From Kribbella caucasensis (GTDB taxonomy: Bacteria > Actinomycetota > Actinomycetes > Propionibacteriales > Kribbellaceae): a stretch of DNA of 64,000 bases. The stretch spans positions 310,001 to 374,000 of the forward strand of contig NZ_SNWQ01000006.1 of assembly GCF_004361855.1 (NCBI RefSeq), in the 5' to 3' direction. Below, in pieces: positions 9,193-17,800 of the stretch. Below the pieces are notes generated by a model that was not told the origin of the DNA, did not search any database, and saw nothing but the letters and a program-made list of their open reading frames with translations. Position numbers and translations under genes: made by a program. Numbering within the stretch: the stretch's first letter is position 1; each line of letters opens with the position of its first letter.

Positions 9193-9966
9193 TCAGGCCC
9201 CCTTCGGCGGGACGAGCTGGAAGTAGATCGCCGTCATGCAGAAGTTCGCGACGAACAGCAGCATGAAGGTGATCACCACGGACTGGTTCACCGCGTCGCC
9301 GACACCCTTCGGGCCGCCGCCCGCGTTCATACCCTTGTACGACGCGACCACGGCCGCGATGAACCCGAAGACGAGCGCCTTCGCCTGTCCCTGCCACAGG
9401 TCGGGCAGATGGGCGAGCGCGGTGAACGAGGCCAGATAACTGCCTGGTGTGCCGTCCTGCAGGACGACGTTGAAGACGTAGCCACCCATCACGCCGACGA
9501 CGCTGACGAACCCGTTCAGGAAGAAGGCGACCAGCATCGTGGCCAGCACCCGCGGCACCACCAGCCGGTGGATCGGGTCGATGCCGAGCACCATCATCGC
9601 GTCGAGTTCCTCGCGGATCTTCCGCGCGCCCAGGTCCGCGCAGATCGCCGAGCCACCAGCCCCGGCGATCAGCAGGGCGGTCGCGATCGGCGACGCCTCC
9701 CGGACCACGGCCAGCACCGCGGCCGAACCGGTGAACGCCTGCGCGCCGAACTGTTTGATCAGCCCGCCCACCTGCAGCGCGATCACCGCGCCGAACGGGA
9801 TCGCGACCAGGGCGGTCGGGATGATCGTCACACTGGCGACGAACCAGGCCTGCTGCAGGAACTCGCGCACCTGGAACGGCCGCCGGACCGAGGCCCGGGC
9901 GGTGTCGAGGGCGAAGGCGAACAGGGAGCCGGCGTGCTTCAGCGGGGCGGTCGTGGAAACAGTCAC
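9193..9966 (-). CDS. yrbEA: YrbE/MlaE-family ABC permease (first copy)
   Basis: 257 residues, multispanning, MlaE/YrbE family. The coupling motif GARKIREELDAMMVLGIDP (about residues 121-139) and the GGGPKGVGDAVNQSVV segment near the C-terminus are diagnostic. It forms the permease dimer with the second YrbE. Its start overlaps the stop of the upstream ATPase gene by four bases, so the ATPase and permease are expected to be made together. Confidence 0.92.
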   Translation of the reverse strand: MTVSTTAPLKHAGSLFAFALDTARASVRRPFQVREFLQQAWFVASVTIIPTALVAIPFGAVIALQVGGLIKQFGAQAFTGSAAVLAVVREASPIATALLIAGAGGSAICADLGARKIREELDAMMVLGIDPIHRLVVPRVLATMLVAFFLNGFVSVVGVMGGYVFNVVLQDGTPGSYLASFTALAHLPDLWQGQAKALVFGFIAAVVASYKGMNAGGGPKGVGDAVNQSVVITFMLLFVANFCMTAIYFQLVPPKGA

Positions 9967-10913
9967 GTGGTGGCCCCCACGACGTCAGCGGCGAAGGAGC
10001 CTGGCGGTGGGGTGACTCCGTTCTCCCGGCACCACTCGCCCGGCGGTCGCTGGGTCGGCCGGATCACGCCGCTGCTCGGCAGTTGCTGCACCGGGATCGG
10101 CGGTAGCGGCGGCAGCTCCTGGTCGGCCTCCCGGGCCAGCTCGTCGGCGTCCTTCTCCTCGGACATGCCGATCGGGCCGACCCGCTGCGCGTTCAGGAAT
10201 TGCCGGACCACCGGCTCCTCGCTGGACAGCAGCATCTCGCGCGGGCCGAACATGGCCAGGTGCCGGTGGTACAGCAGGCCGATGTTGTCCGGCACGGTCC
10301 GGGCGGTGTTGATGTCGTGGGTGACGATCAGGCAGGTCGCCTGGGTCATCTCGTTCAGGTCGATGATCAGCTGGTTGAGGAACGCCGTACGGACCGGGTC
10401 GAGGCCGGAGTCGGGCTCGTCGAAGAGCAGGATCTCGGGTTCCAGCACCAGCGCGCGGGCCAGCCCGGCCCGCTTCCGCATCCCGCCGGAGATCTCGCCG
10501 GGCAGCTTCTTCTCCGCGCCGACCAGGCCGACCATCTCCATCTTCTCCATCACGATGGAGCGGATCTCGGACTCGGACTTCTTGGTGTGCTCGCGGAGCG
10601 GGAAGGCGACGTTGTCGTACAGGTTCATCGAGCCGAACATCGCGCCGTCCTGGAACAGCACGCCGAATAGCTTGCGCACCTCGTAGAGCCTGCGCTCCGA
10701 ACAGGTGGCGATATCGGTGCCCTCGATGTGCACGTGGCCCTTGTCCGGCTTGAGCAGGCCGATCAGCGTCTTGAGGAAAACGGACTTACCGGTTCCGGAA
10801 GGGCCGAGCATCACACAGATCTCACCTGCGGGCAGCGTGAGAGACACGTCGCCCCAGATGAGCTGGCTTCCGAAGGATTTTGTGAGTCCTTCGACGCGGA
10901 CTTCTACGCCCAC
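9963..10913 (-). CDS. ABC transporter ATPase of the Mce system (MceG/Mkl type)
   Basis: 316 residues. Walker A GPSGTGKS at residues 37-44, signature SGGMRKR at 142-148, Walker B ILLFDEPDSG at 161-170, switch His at about 199. The SGGMRKR form is typical of MlaF/Mkl ATPases that power Mce/Mla lipid transport. The last 65 residues form a Pro-rich tail absent from Gram-negative MlaF. Here the ATPase is the first gene of the operon. In Mycobacterium tuberculosis the equivalent gene mkl stands alone near rplL; here rplL is only about 4 kb away. Confidence 0.92.
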   Translation of the reverse strand: MGVEVRVEGLTKSFGSQLIWGDVSLTLPAGEICVMLGPSGTGKSVFLKTLIGLLKPDKGHVHIEGTDIATCSERRLYEVRKLFGVLFQDGAMFGSMNLYDNVAFPLREHTKKSESEIRSIVMEKMEMVGLVGAEKKLPGEISGGMRKRAGLARALVLEPEILLFDEPDSGLDPVRTAFLNQLIIDLNEMTQATCLIVTHDINTARTVPDNIGLLYHRHLAMFGPREMLLSSEEPVVRQFLNAQRVGPIGMSEEKDADELAREADQELPPLPPIPVQQLPSSGVIRPTQRPPGEWCRENGVTPPPGSFAADVVGATT

Positions 10914-10988
10914 CGGTCCTCCTCACGGGTCTGTCGTGCTGCCCCGACCGACGACGTTCTGACGGTCCAACGAGGGCGCGGTGCCCTA

Positions 10989-11030
10989 GGTTACGCACGA
11001 GTACCTTTTTCCGTAACCCCTCGATGTCAA
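10989..11030 (-). promoter_or_regulatory. candidate promoter/operator of the mce operon
   Basis: In the divergent gap upstream of the ATPase gene a perfect -35-like TTGACA lies on the minus strand (11025-11030). It is followed downstream by an inverted repeat, GGTTACG at 10989-10995 and CGTAACC at 11012-11018, separated by 16 bases. No well-spaced -10 box is obvious; TACTCG lies 21 bases after the -35. The repeat could bind a repressor. This is sequence pattern only. Confidence 0.35.
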
Positions 11031-11056
11031 CCGTTCATGACCGATGAGTCACGCTC

Positions 11057-11084
11057 TGGTCACGCACCCGACCTCGGGTACAGT
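11057..11084 (+). promoter_or_regulatory. candidate promoter of the acyltransferase pair
   Basis: TGGTCA at 11057-11062 and TACAGT at 11079-11084 are separated by 16 bases and lie about 55 bases upstream of the GTG start at 11137. The -10-like box fits the TANNNT actinobacterial pattern; the -35 match is weak. Confidence 0.3.
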
Positions 11085-11136
11085 CCTGCGCGTCGCCCTT
11101 CGTGGTGACGAAAGGGCCCCAGTCGCCGGAGGAACA

Positions 11137-12384
11137 GTGCCGCGGTCAGCAACCTGGTTGAGCCGGCTGCGGCCGGAGCAACAGCCGCCGCAAGGGATCG
11201 CCTCGCCGCAGCACGGCGACCAACTGCCGCATCCGCGCTCCGAGATCCTAGCCCTGACCGGGGTCCGGGCCGCGGCAGCACTCGCCGTAGTCCTTCATCA
11301 CATCGGGTTACCGGCGTCGGCGCCGGAACCGCTGCGGAATCTGGTTGCCTCCGGCTACATCGGCGTACCGCTGTTCTTCATGCTGTCCGGGCTGGTGCTG
11401 GCCTGGAACTACTCCTCGCTGACCATCCTGTCCGGCGCCCGGCTCTGGCGGTTCTACCTGGCCCGGATCGCGCGGGTGATGCCGCTGTACTGGGCCGTGT
11501 TGCTGTTTCTCGTCCTGCAGCGCGCGGCCAACGGCGTACCGCAGGAGTCGTTGTGGCGGCATGTGCTCGCGATCCAGGCCTGGTCGGGTGACTACTCGAT
11601 CGGTCAGGCCAGCTACAACCCGCCCGGCTGGTCGATCTGCGTCGAGATCTTCCTGTACGCCGTGTTCCCGCTGCTGGTGCCGGTGATCGCCTTTGTCTCC
11701 AAGCGATTCGGGGTGGCCGGGCTGGTCGGGGTGATCGCGTTCGCGTTCGCCGTCCAGGTCGCGCTGGTGGCGATCTTCACCGCCGAGGGGTGGGCGTTCC
11801 TGTCGGTGAAGGATCCGGCGTCCGGGCATCGGTGGCTGTACCGGAATCCGTTGCCGCGGTTGTCGGAGTTCGTGATCGGGATGTCGCTGGCGTTCCTGTT
11901 GCTGCGTGGGTTCAAGCTGCGGACGCGGGTCGCCGGATGGTTGCAGGCGGCATCGGTTGCGGTGGTGCTGGTGGTCGCGTCTCTCGGGCCGACGTTGGCG
12001 CGGTGGGAGCTGCCGGCTTTCTACGGCGCGATGTGGACCGTGCCGTTCGCCGTGCTGCTGCTGTCGCTTGCGGCTGCTCCGTCGGCCTGGTTGTCGAGGT
12101 TCTTCGCGACGCGGGCGCTGGTGACGTTGGGGACGGCCAGTTACGCGGTGTACCTGACGCATCGGCCGTTACTACCCTTCCTGGGCAAGGATCGAGGCAG
12201 CATGCTGACCGATCCGGCCGGCTGGGCGCCGTACGTCGGGGTCGTGGTGATCGTGGGTCTTTGCCTGCTGATCGGGGAAGGCGCGCACCGGCTGATCGAA
12301 GTACCGGCTCGACGGGCCGTACTGCGATTGGCGCGGCGGCCTCGACCGGTCACTGAGCGTACGCCGACGGAGGTGTCCGCGTGA
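11137..12384 (+). CDS. membrane acyltransferase family 3 (OafA/YrhL-like)
   Basis: 415 residues from the GTG at 11137, chosen because a strong ribosome site GGAGGA lies just upstream; an upstream in-frame extension has no such site. After a hydrophilic N-terminus the core has about ten hydrophobic segments. It opens with HPRSEILALTGVRAAAALAVVLHH, in which the family's catalytic-type His is present, and contains the R-x-x-R-x-x-P-x-Y motif (ARIARVMPLYW). The family transfers acyl groups to sugars or envelope polymers at the membrane. Its stop overlaps the start of a second acyltransferase. Confidence 0.85.
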   Translation: MPRSATWLSRLRPEQQPPQGIASPQHGDQLPHPRSEILALTGVRAAAALAVVLHHIGLPASAPEPLRNLVASGYIGVPLFFMLSGLVLAWNYSSLTILSGARLWRFYLARIARVMPLYWAVLLFLVLQRAANGVPQESLWRHVLAIQAWSGDYSIGQASYNPPGWSICVEIFLYAVFPLLVPVIAFVSKRFGVAGLVGVIAFAFAVQVALVAIFTAEGWAFLSVKDPASGHRWLYRNPLPRLSEFVIGMSLAFLLLRGFKLRTRVAGWLQAASVAVVLVVASLGPTLARWELPAFYGAMWTVPFAVLLLSLAAAPSAWLSRFFATRALVTLGTASYAVYLTHRPLLPFLGKDRGSMLTDPAGWAPYVGVVVIVGLCLLIGEGAHRLIEVPARRAVLRLARRPRPVTERTPTEVSA

Positions 12385-13244
12385 GCGGTCTCACATCGGT
12401 GTCCGAGGGGGCCGCACTGTCGCACCCGCGGCCGGAGATCCTTGCGCTGACTGGGTTGCGGGGCCTGGCCGGGGTTGCGGTGGTTGCGTCGACCGTCGGG
12501 GTGTGGCGGACCGCGCCGGACGTGCTGCACGACCTGGTCGCAGGGGTTGGGGTGTTGGCGATCCCGTTCTTCTTGGTCCTGTCCGGATACGTGCTGGCTT
12601 ACAACTACCCGTCGCTCAGCTACTCGGCGGGCCGGCAGCTGATCGGGCGCTACGCCATGGCGCGCGTGGCCCGGCTTGCTCCGCTCTTCCTGGTTGTCGG
12701 CGCCTGCGTGCTGCTACTCGGCGCCCTGAACGGTGGCGACTGGGTGCGCGCCGTCTACGCCGACCAGGCGTGGTTCGTGGCTTCGGTTGTCCTTTGCTAC
12801 GCGGCATATCCGTTGCTGGCCGGCTTCGTCGCCTCCCGTCGGGTGGCTGCGATCGTTGCCGCCCTGGTAGTCGGCGCAGTCCTGCTGGTCGTGGAACTGG
12901 GCACGAGTGTGGAGCTCTACCGGATACCAATCGTGTGGTTGCCGGTCTTCGTGCTTGGCATGACGCTGCGTATGCCTTCCTTCCCACGCTGGCTGGCGAA
13001 CCGGGTGCTGGTTCGCATCGGCGTCATCAGCTACCCCTTGTTCCTGACCCACAGCCTCGTCATCCACGGCTTCGGCCGAGTCCCCGCCGGCTCCGTGCCG
13101 AACGCCCTGCTCGCTCTCTGCTGGATCGCCCTGGCTGTCCTCGTTGCCGAAGGCGCCCACAGGTATGTCGGAGTCCCCGGCCGCCGGTGGCTGATGGATC
13201 TGGCCCGCCGCCTGGACCGGCGTACTGCTTCAGTAGACGGGTGA
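12381..13244 (+). CDS. second, shorter acyltransferase family 3 protein
   Basis: 287 residues from GTG in a four-base GTGA overlap with the preceding acyltransferase. The N-terminus closely repeats that of its neighbour (HPRPEILALTGLRG), and the R-x-x-R-x-x-P motif is present (ARVARLAPLF). The usual His after the first helix is replaced: the segment reads VASTVGVW where the neighbour has VLHHIGLP. At 287 residues it is clearly shorter than the usual 350-400. It may be a degenerate or accessory paralogue that works with the first protein; catalytic competence is doubtful. Confidence 0.75.
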   Translation: MSGLTSVSEGAALSHPRPEILALTGLRGLAGVAVVASTVGVWRTAPDVLHDLVAGVGVLAIPFFLVLSGYVLAYNYPSLSYSAGRQLIGRYAMARVARLAPLFLVVGACVLLLGALNGGDWVRAVYADQAWFVASVVLCYAAYPLLAGFVASRRVAAIVAALVVGAVLLVVELGTSVELYRIPIVWLPVFVLGMTLRMPSFPRWLANRVLVRIGVISYPLFLTHSLVIHGFGRVPAGSVPNALLALCWIALAVLVAEGAHRYVGVPGRRWLMDLARRLDRRTASVDG

Positions 13245-13377
13245 GAGATCTCCGGGCGCGCCGAAGGCTCGCCGAGCTGGTCGAGCGCGGGCTGGCCGAC
13301 ATCGACGGCTGGCTGGGCTGAGCGCTGTTCCTCCTGCTGGGCGAGGTCTAGCTTCAGGTTGGGAGGAGGGATGACAG

Positions 13378-14832
13378 ATGAGCATCCAGCGTCGGACGTT
13401 TCTCGGGGCGGTCGCGGGCGGGGTTCTGGCCGGTGGGCCGTTCCAGGGGTTCGTTGCCGGGCCTGCTGCGGCGGATCCGAAGGGTAGTGCGCCGTTCCGG
13501 GAGTTGCGTGCGATCCCGGACCTGCGCGACGGCAAGGTCCGGTTGCATCTGCCCGAGGGGTTCTCCTACCGGTCGTTCCACGACACGGAGACCCCGGTGG
13601 TGCTGCGCGACGGCACCACGCTGCCCGGCCGGCACGACGGGATGGGCGCGTTCCAGCGGGGCAACGGCAACGTGATCCTGGTCCGCAACCACGAGCTGAA
13701 CAACCCGGGTGCCCCGTTCGGCCCCGGTACGCCGTACGACAGCCAGGCCCAAGGCGGTACGACGACGATCGAGGTGACCCGCTTCGGCGAGGTCGTCGAC
13801 GCGCACACCAGTCTGAACGGCACGATGATGAACTGCAGCGGCGGCATCATGCCGTGGCGCAGCTGGATCACCTGCGAGGAGACGGTCAACGGTCCCGACG
13901 TGGGACCCGACTTCACCGGGACGTCGAACGTGCCGCTGACCAAGCCGCACGGGTTCGTCTTCGAAGTACCGGCCAGCGGGCAGTCGGATCGGCGGCCGAT
14001 CACGGGAGCCGGCCGGTTCGCCCACGAAGCGGTCTCGTTCGACCCGGTCGACGGCATCCTCTACCTGACCGAGGACAACTTCGCCTTCCCGTCCGGGTTC
14101 TACCGGTACCGTCCGGCCCGGCATCCGTTGAAGGCCGGCCGGCTCGACGATCAAGGTCGGCTGCAGATGCTCGCCGTACGAGGGCGCCCGAACCTGAACC
14201 TGGCCGCCGAGCAACCACAGCGGGCGACGTACGACGTGACGTGGGTCGACATCGACGATCCGGCACCGGAGTTCCCGTACGTTCCGGGTGAACCAGCGCC
14301 GACGACGAACGACCAGGCCCTTGTGTACGTCGGCGACCAGGGTCGCGCGCAGGGTGCGGCGTACTTCTCCCGGCTGGAAGGACAGGTGTACGACGACAAC
14401 GTCGTCTACTTCTGCTCGACCCAAGGTGGTGGCGCCGAGGAGACAGGGCCGGACCCGGTCGGTGGTTATGGCAACGGCTTCGGTCAGATCTGGGCGTATC
14501 ACACCCGGGCACGCAAGCTGCAGCTGATCTTCCAGTCGCCCAACCGGGAGACGCTGGACTTCCCGGACAACGTGACGACCAGCCGGCGCGGGACGCTGGT
14601 GCTCTGCGAGGACAACGTCGAGGACAACTACCTGCGCGGCCTGTCCAGAGGCGGTCAGCTCTGGGATATCGCGCTGAACCGGCTGACCAGCAGCACCGGC
14701 GTGCCCCGCTTCAACGACGAGTTCGCGGGGTCGACGTTCAGTCCCGACGGGCACACCTTGTTCGTCAACATCCAGGCCAGCCGCGGGCTGACCTTCGCGA
14801 TCTGGGGTCCCTGGCGCACGATCGGCGTCTGA
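13378..14832 (+). CDS. Tat-exported PhoX/DUF839-type phosphatase
   Basis: 484 residues with a twin-arginine signal peptide (RRTFLG at residues 5-10, cleavage near residue 32). The mature part matches the PhoX/DUF839 beta-propeller family: NGNVILVRNHELNNPG near residue 100, EDNFAFPSGFYRYRP in the middle and TLVLCEDNVEDNYLRG toward the end, with acidic clusters suited to Ca/Fe binding. PhoX enzymes are secreted phosphomonoesterases. A clear GGAGGAGGG precedes the ATG. It ends at a terminator shared with the convergent rplL. Confidence 0.85.
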   Translation: MSIQRRTFLGAVAGGVLAGGPFQGFVAGPAAADPKGSAPFRELRAIPDLRDGKVRLHLPEGFSYRSFHDTETPVVLRDGTTLPGRHDGMGAFQRGNGNVILVRNHELNNPGAPFGPGTPYDSQAQGGTTTIEVTRFGEVVDAHTSLNGTMMNCSGGIMPWRSWITCEETVNGPDVGPDFTGTSNVPLTKPHGFVFEVPASGQSDRRPITGAGRFAHEAVSFDPVDGILYLTEDNFAFPSGFYRYRPARHPLKAGRLDDQGRLQMLAVRGRPNLNLAAEQPQRATYDVTWVDIDDPAPEFPYVPGEPAPTTNDQALVYVGDQGRAQGAAYFSRLEGQVYDDNVVYFCSTQGGGAEETGPDPVGGYGNGFGQIWAYHTRARKLQLIFQSPNRETLDFPDNVTTSRRGTLVLCEDNVEDNYLRGLSRGGQLWDIALNRLTSSTGVPRFNDEFAGSTFSPDGHTLFVNIQASRGLTFAIWGPWRTIGV

Positions 14833-14838
14833 ACGCGG

Positions 14839-14871
14839 CGAAGGGCGGCCCCGAGCCGGGACCGCCCTTCG
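14839..14871. terminator. bidirectional terminator between phosphatase gene and rplL
   Basis: A perfect ten-base-pair stem (CGAAGGGCGG / CCGCCCTTCG) with a GC-rich loop lies between the convergent stops of the PhoX-type gene and rplL. There is no long T-tract, which is usual for GC-rich actinobacteria. Confidence 0.7.
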
Positions 14872-14905
14872 GCGTACTGCTTGTGTGCGGCTGTCGCCGC
14901 ACGGG

Positions 14906-15292
14906 TCACTTCAGGGTGACGGTGGCGCCGGCGCCCTCGAGGGCCTCCTTGGCCTTCTCCGCGGCAGCCTTGTCGACCTTCTCGAGGATCGCCTTCGGGG
15001 CGGCCTCGACGAGGTCCTTGGCCTCCTTCAGGCCGAGGCTGGTGAGACCGCGCACCTCCTTGATGACCTGGATCTTCTTGTCGCCGGCCGACTCGAGGAC
15101 GACGTCGAACTCGTCCTGCTCGACAGCCTCTTCGGCTGCGGCAGCCGGGGCTCCCGCAGCGGCGGCGACGGCGACCGGAGCAGCGGCGGTCACGCCGAAC
15201 TCCTCCTCGAACGCCTTTACGAACTCGGAGAGCTCGAGCAGGGTCAGTTCCTTGAACTGGCCGAGCAGCTCTTCGGTGCTGAGCTTCGCCAT
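14906..15292 (-). CDS. rplL: 50S ribosomal protein L7/L12
   Basis: 128 residues, normal length. The N-terminal dimerisation domain starts [21 protein letters not shown]. An Ala-rich hinge (about 35-52) and a C-terminal domain with the conserved KIQVIKEVR and [10 protein letters not shown] segments (about 75-100) recruit translation GTPases. It lies 68 bases downstream of rplJ in the same transcription unit. Confidence 0.98.
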   Translation of the reverse strand: MAKLSTEELLGQFKELTLLELSEFVKAFEEEFGVTAAAPVAVAAAAGAPAAAAEEAVEQDEFDVVLESAGDKKIQVIKEVRGLTSLGLKEAKDLVEAAPKAILEKVDKAAAEKAKEALEGAGATVTLK

Positions 15293-15360
15293 GTTGGCGG
15301 TCCTTCCGTAAATGTGGTGCTTAGGTGATGACTGAATGGGGTGTTGCGGTGAGGTCTGCT

Positions 15361-15975
15361 TCAGCTGTCGGCTGGAGCGGTTTCCTCGGTGCTCGCCTCG
15401 GCAGGTGCGTCGGCGGCATCCGACACCGCTTCCTCCGCTGCGACCTCGGGGGCAGCCCCGTCGGCCGGCAGCTTCTCCTGCAGTGCCGCGAACAGGCGTG
15501 CGGCCTGCGCCAGCGGAGCAGCGAACAGCGACACCGCCTGCTGCGGCGCCGCCTTCATCGCACCTGCGAGCTTCGCGAGGAGAACCTCACGCGACTCCAG
15601 GTCAGCGAGCTTGGTGATCTCGTCAGAGTTGAGTGCCTTGCCGTCCAGCACACCACCCTTGATGACGAGAAGGGGATTGGCCTTGGCGAAGTCACGCAGC
15701 CCCTTGGCCGCGACCACCGGGTCGCCCTTGATGAAGGCGATGGCCGACGGACCCTGAAGCAGCGAGTCGAACGACTCCACTCCGGCGTCCTTGGCAGCGA
15801 TCTTGGTCAGCGTGTTCTTCACCACGGCGTAGTTCACGTCATCACCGAGCGTAGTGCGCAACTGCCGCAACTGCGCCACGGTGAGTCCGCGGTACTCGGT
15901 CAGCACGGCGCCGGTAGAGCTGCGGAAGTTCTCCGTGAGCTCTGCGACGTCGGCGGCCTTGTCCGGCCTCGCCAT
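15361..15975 (-). CDS. rplJ: 50S ribosomal protein L10
   Basis: 204 residues from the ATG at 15975, preceded by GGAAGGAG at good spacing; the frame is open further upstream but that part lies in the leader. L10 is the stalk base that anchors L7/L12 dimers. The N-terminal rRNA-binding domain ([17 protein letters not shown]) and the L7/L12-binding helix are followed by an acidic, Ala/Glu-rich tail of about 30 residues, common in actinobacteria. It is expected to repress its own mRNA with L7/L12 through the leader. Confidence 0.97.
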   Translation of the reverse strand: MARPDKAADVAELTENFRSSTGAVLTEYRGLTVAQLRQLRTTLGDDVNYAVVKNTLTKIAAKDAGVESFDSLLQGPSAIAFIKGDPVVAAKGLRDFAKANPLLVIKGGVLDGKALNSDEITKLADLESREVLLAKLAGAMKAAPQQAVSLFAAPLAQAARLFAALQEKLPADGAAPEVAAEEAVSDAADAPAEASTEETAPADS

Positions 15976-16100
15976 GGGTCTCCTTCCGCCCTGCCTCTCG
16001 ACAGGGTTGGACTTGTCTGCCATGCCGGTCGGACCCACCCAATGAGAAACGCCCCTGCGCAGGCGCAAGGGCGTGAACAAACAAGAGCTCTTCACTTCCA
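15976..16100 (-). promoter_or_regulatory. candidate L10 leader upstream of rplJ
   Basis: The untranslated stretch before rplJ holds a strong hairpin on the minus strand (about 16045-16073: CGCCCTTGCGC / GCGCAGGGGCG) and further G-rich segments before the ribosome site. Ribosomal L10 leaders bind the L10-L7/L12 complex and are found at exactly this place in many bacteria. I see the hairpin but did not confirm the kink-turn consensus. Confidence 0.5.
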
Positions 16101-16180
16101 AGTCACCTGCGCGGGCCGCCCACTCTGTGGGACCTTCAGCCGCTCCAGAAATTCCCGGAGCAACAACCAGCGGTCTTCGG

Positions 16181-16228
16181 CAGAGTCAAGAGTAACCGCC
16201 GCCGACCTCCCCACCAAATCGGTTACTC
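16181..16228 (-). promoter_or_regulatory. candidate rplJL promoter with inverted repeat
   Basis: An eight-base inverted repeat, GAGTAACC at 16190-16197 and GGTTACTC at 16221-16228, stands about 215-250 bases upstream of rplJ. On the minus strand it runs into TTGACT (about 16184-16189), a -35-like box; the -10 is unclear. It could be the promoter of the separated rplJ-rplL unit, which needs its own promoter here because rplKA lies far away. Confidence 0.35.
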
Positions 16229-16300
16229 CACCCCTCCGTCGCCCACCCCTCCAACCGCCCGCCACCCGTCCGCCGCCAGCCCGTTCGCCGAACGAATCGG

Positions 16301-16410
16301 GGCACCTTGAACAACATCCCCGCCGTCCCGTGGCGGGAGCTTGAACAAGATCTGGGCACCTCGGACAGGCCATTTCTCTGTCCGCGGTCCCCGGATGTTG
16401 TTCAAGGTCC
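16301..16410. repeat. palindromic repeat, copy A (REP-like), with extra arm
   Basis: On the minus strand 16410-16336 is a 75-base imperfect palindrome that starts GGACCTTGAACA and ends TGTTCAAGCTCC, with an inner stem GGACAG / CTGTCC. A homologous 75-base copy lies at 46021-46095. Next to it, 16305-16319 repeats the arm once more (CCTTGAACAACATCC), making a perfect inverted repeat with 16393-16407, and a small CCCGCC/GGCGGG hairpin sits between. Together with the leader and the candidate promoter this fills the 500 bases between rplJ and the MFS gene. Confidence 0.65.
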
Positions 16411-16475
16411 CGCGAAGGAGTTGCCAGTCGGCGAGGCAACCGCGGGTCAGTCGGGGCGGGTGCAGTCGGGTGGGG

Positions 16476-17663
16476 TCAGTCGGGGGTGGTGGGGTGGGGG
16501 TGTGGACGGGGTGGGATCCAGCGGTTCATGGCTAGGGCGGCGGCCCAGCCGGTGAGGCCCATCACCAGGATCGCGGGGCCGAGGGCGGTGAGGGCGGTGA
16601 CGGCAGAGAGCAGGAAGGGGCCGCCGGCGTTGCCGGTGTCGGCGAAGAGGCGGAAGGCGCCGAGGAACTGGGCCCGGCCGACCGGCGGGGACGCGTCGGC
16701 GCCCAGCGTCATGATGATGCCGGCGCCGAGACCGTTGCCGAGGCCCATCAGCAGCGCGACCGCGGTCAGCGCACCGGCCGTATGGGTCAGCGGGAGGAGC
16801 AGATGGGCCAGGCCGAGCACGGTCATCGACGGGACCGCGACCCACTTCCGGCCGAACCGGTCCATCACCGACCCGGCCGGATAGAACAGCAACATGTCGA
16901 CGGCGCCGGAGATCCCGAAGATCAGGCTGATCGTCTGCGGATCCAGTCCGATGTGCTCGGCCCAGAGCGGGATCACCACCTGCCGCGATGCCCGGATCGC
17001 GCCGACCAGGAGCGCGCCGACACCCAGGGTGCGTAGTACGGGCAGGTGTTCGCGGATCACGGACCTGGTGGACTGTACGGCGACCGGCCGGGCCAGGCGC
17101 TTCCGGCGTACGGACTCGAGGTCGGGCAGGCTCAGCAGTACGCCGCAGGCCAGGACCGCGGCGACGAGATGGACCCAGTACGCGCCGTCGGTGCCGAGGA
17201 AGCGCATCGCCAAGGCGCCCAGGAACGGACCGATGAAGGACCCGATCCGCTGGACCCCACCGAGTGTCGACAGCGCCCGCGCCCGCAACTGCAGCGGGAT
17301 CGCCTCACTCAGATAGGCCTGCCGGGCGAGCCCCCAGACGGAGGCCGCGATTCCGGTCGCGGCGATCGCGATCGCCAGGCCCCAGACCGTCGGCACGAGC
17401 AGGCAGGCGACCAGAGCGACGGAGACGAGACCGGTCGCGAGCAGCATCGCGCGGCGTTCGCCGATCTTGGTGGTGAGAGAGCCGGCCGGGATGTCGCCGA
17501 TCACCTGACCGACACCGGCGGCCGCGACGACCAGACCGGCCACCGCGAATGAGGCGCCGAGGTCCCGCGCGGACAACGCGACCACGGGAGCGATCGCACC
17601 CTGGCCGATGCCGTACAGGAGCGCCGGCAAGTAGACCGAAGGGGCGATCCTCCACAGACTCAC
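16476..17663 (-). CDS. MFS transporter (probable drug/metabolite efflux)
   Basis: 395 residues with about twelve hydrophobic segments. The MFS loop 2-3 motif appears as GDIPAGSLTTKIGERRAML (about residues 55-73), and a related loop PAGSVMDRFGRKW lies in the second half (about 260-272), so both halves are intact. The substrate cannot be read from the sequence. No operon partner; the C-terminus is a Pro/His-rich tail encoded by a C-rich tract with short CAGTCGGGG-like repeats on the plus strand. Confidence 0.85.
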   Translation of the reverse strand: MSLWRIAPSVYLPALLYGIGQGAIAPVVALSARDLGASFAVAGLVVAAAGVGQVIGDIPAGSLTTKIGERRAMLLATGLVSVALVACLLVPTVWGLAIAIAATGIAASVWGLARQAYLSEAIPLQLRARALSTLGGVQRIGSFIGPFLGALAMRFLGTDGAYWVHLVAAVLACGVLLSLPDLESVRRKRLARPVAVQSTRSVIREHLPVLRTLGVGALLVGAIRASRQVVIPLWAEHIGLDPQTISLIFGISGAVDMLLFYPAGSVMDRFGRKWVAVPSMTVLGLAHLLLPLTHTAGALTAVALLMGLGNGLGAGIIMTLGADASPPVGRAQFLGAFRLFADTGNAGGPFLLSAVTALTALGPAILVMGLTGWAAALAMNRWIPPRPHPHPTTPD

Positions 17664-17800
17664 GGGCCGTTCACCTTCGTCTACGGCAGTGCCTCCCAGC
17701 GTCTGATCACCCAGCCAGCGGCAGCCTAACTCCGCTGTTTTACATCGTGGAAATCCGTCCCATCAGGCGGAAGACCCCTCGGGCTGGGATGGTCGATTTC

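Noticed and set aside
13241..13321. Possible 26-codon gene starting on GTGA overlap after the second acyltransferase
   Set aside because: Too short, no homology I recognise and no ribosome site of its own; it may be chance.
16440..16515. G-rich CAGTCGGGG repeats as a regulatory element or G-quadruplex
   Set aside because: They lie at the C-rich end of the MFS coding sequence, where they encode a Pro/His/Thr tail; low complexity is enough to explain them.
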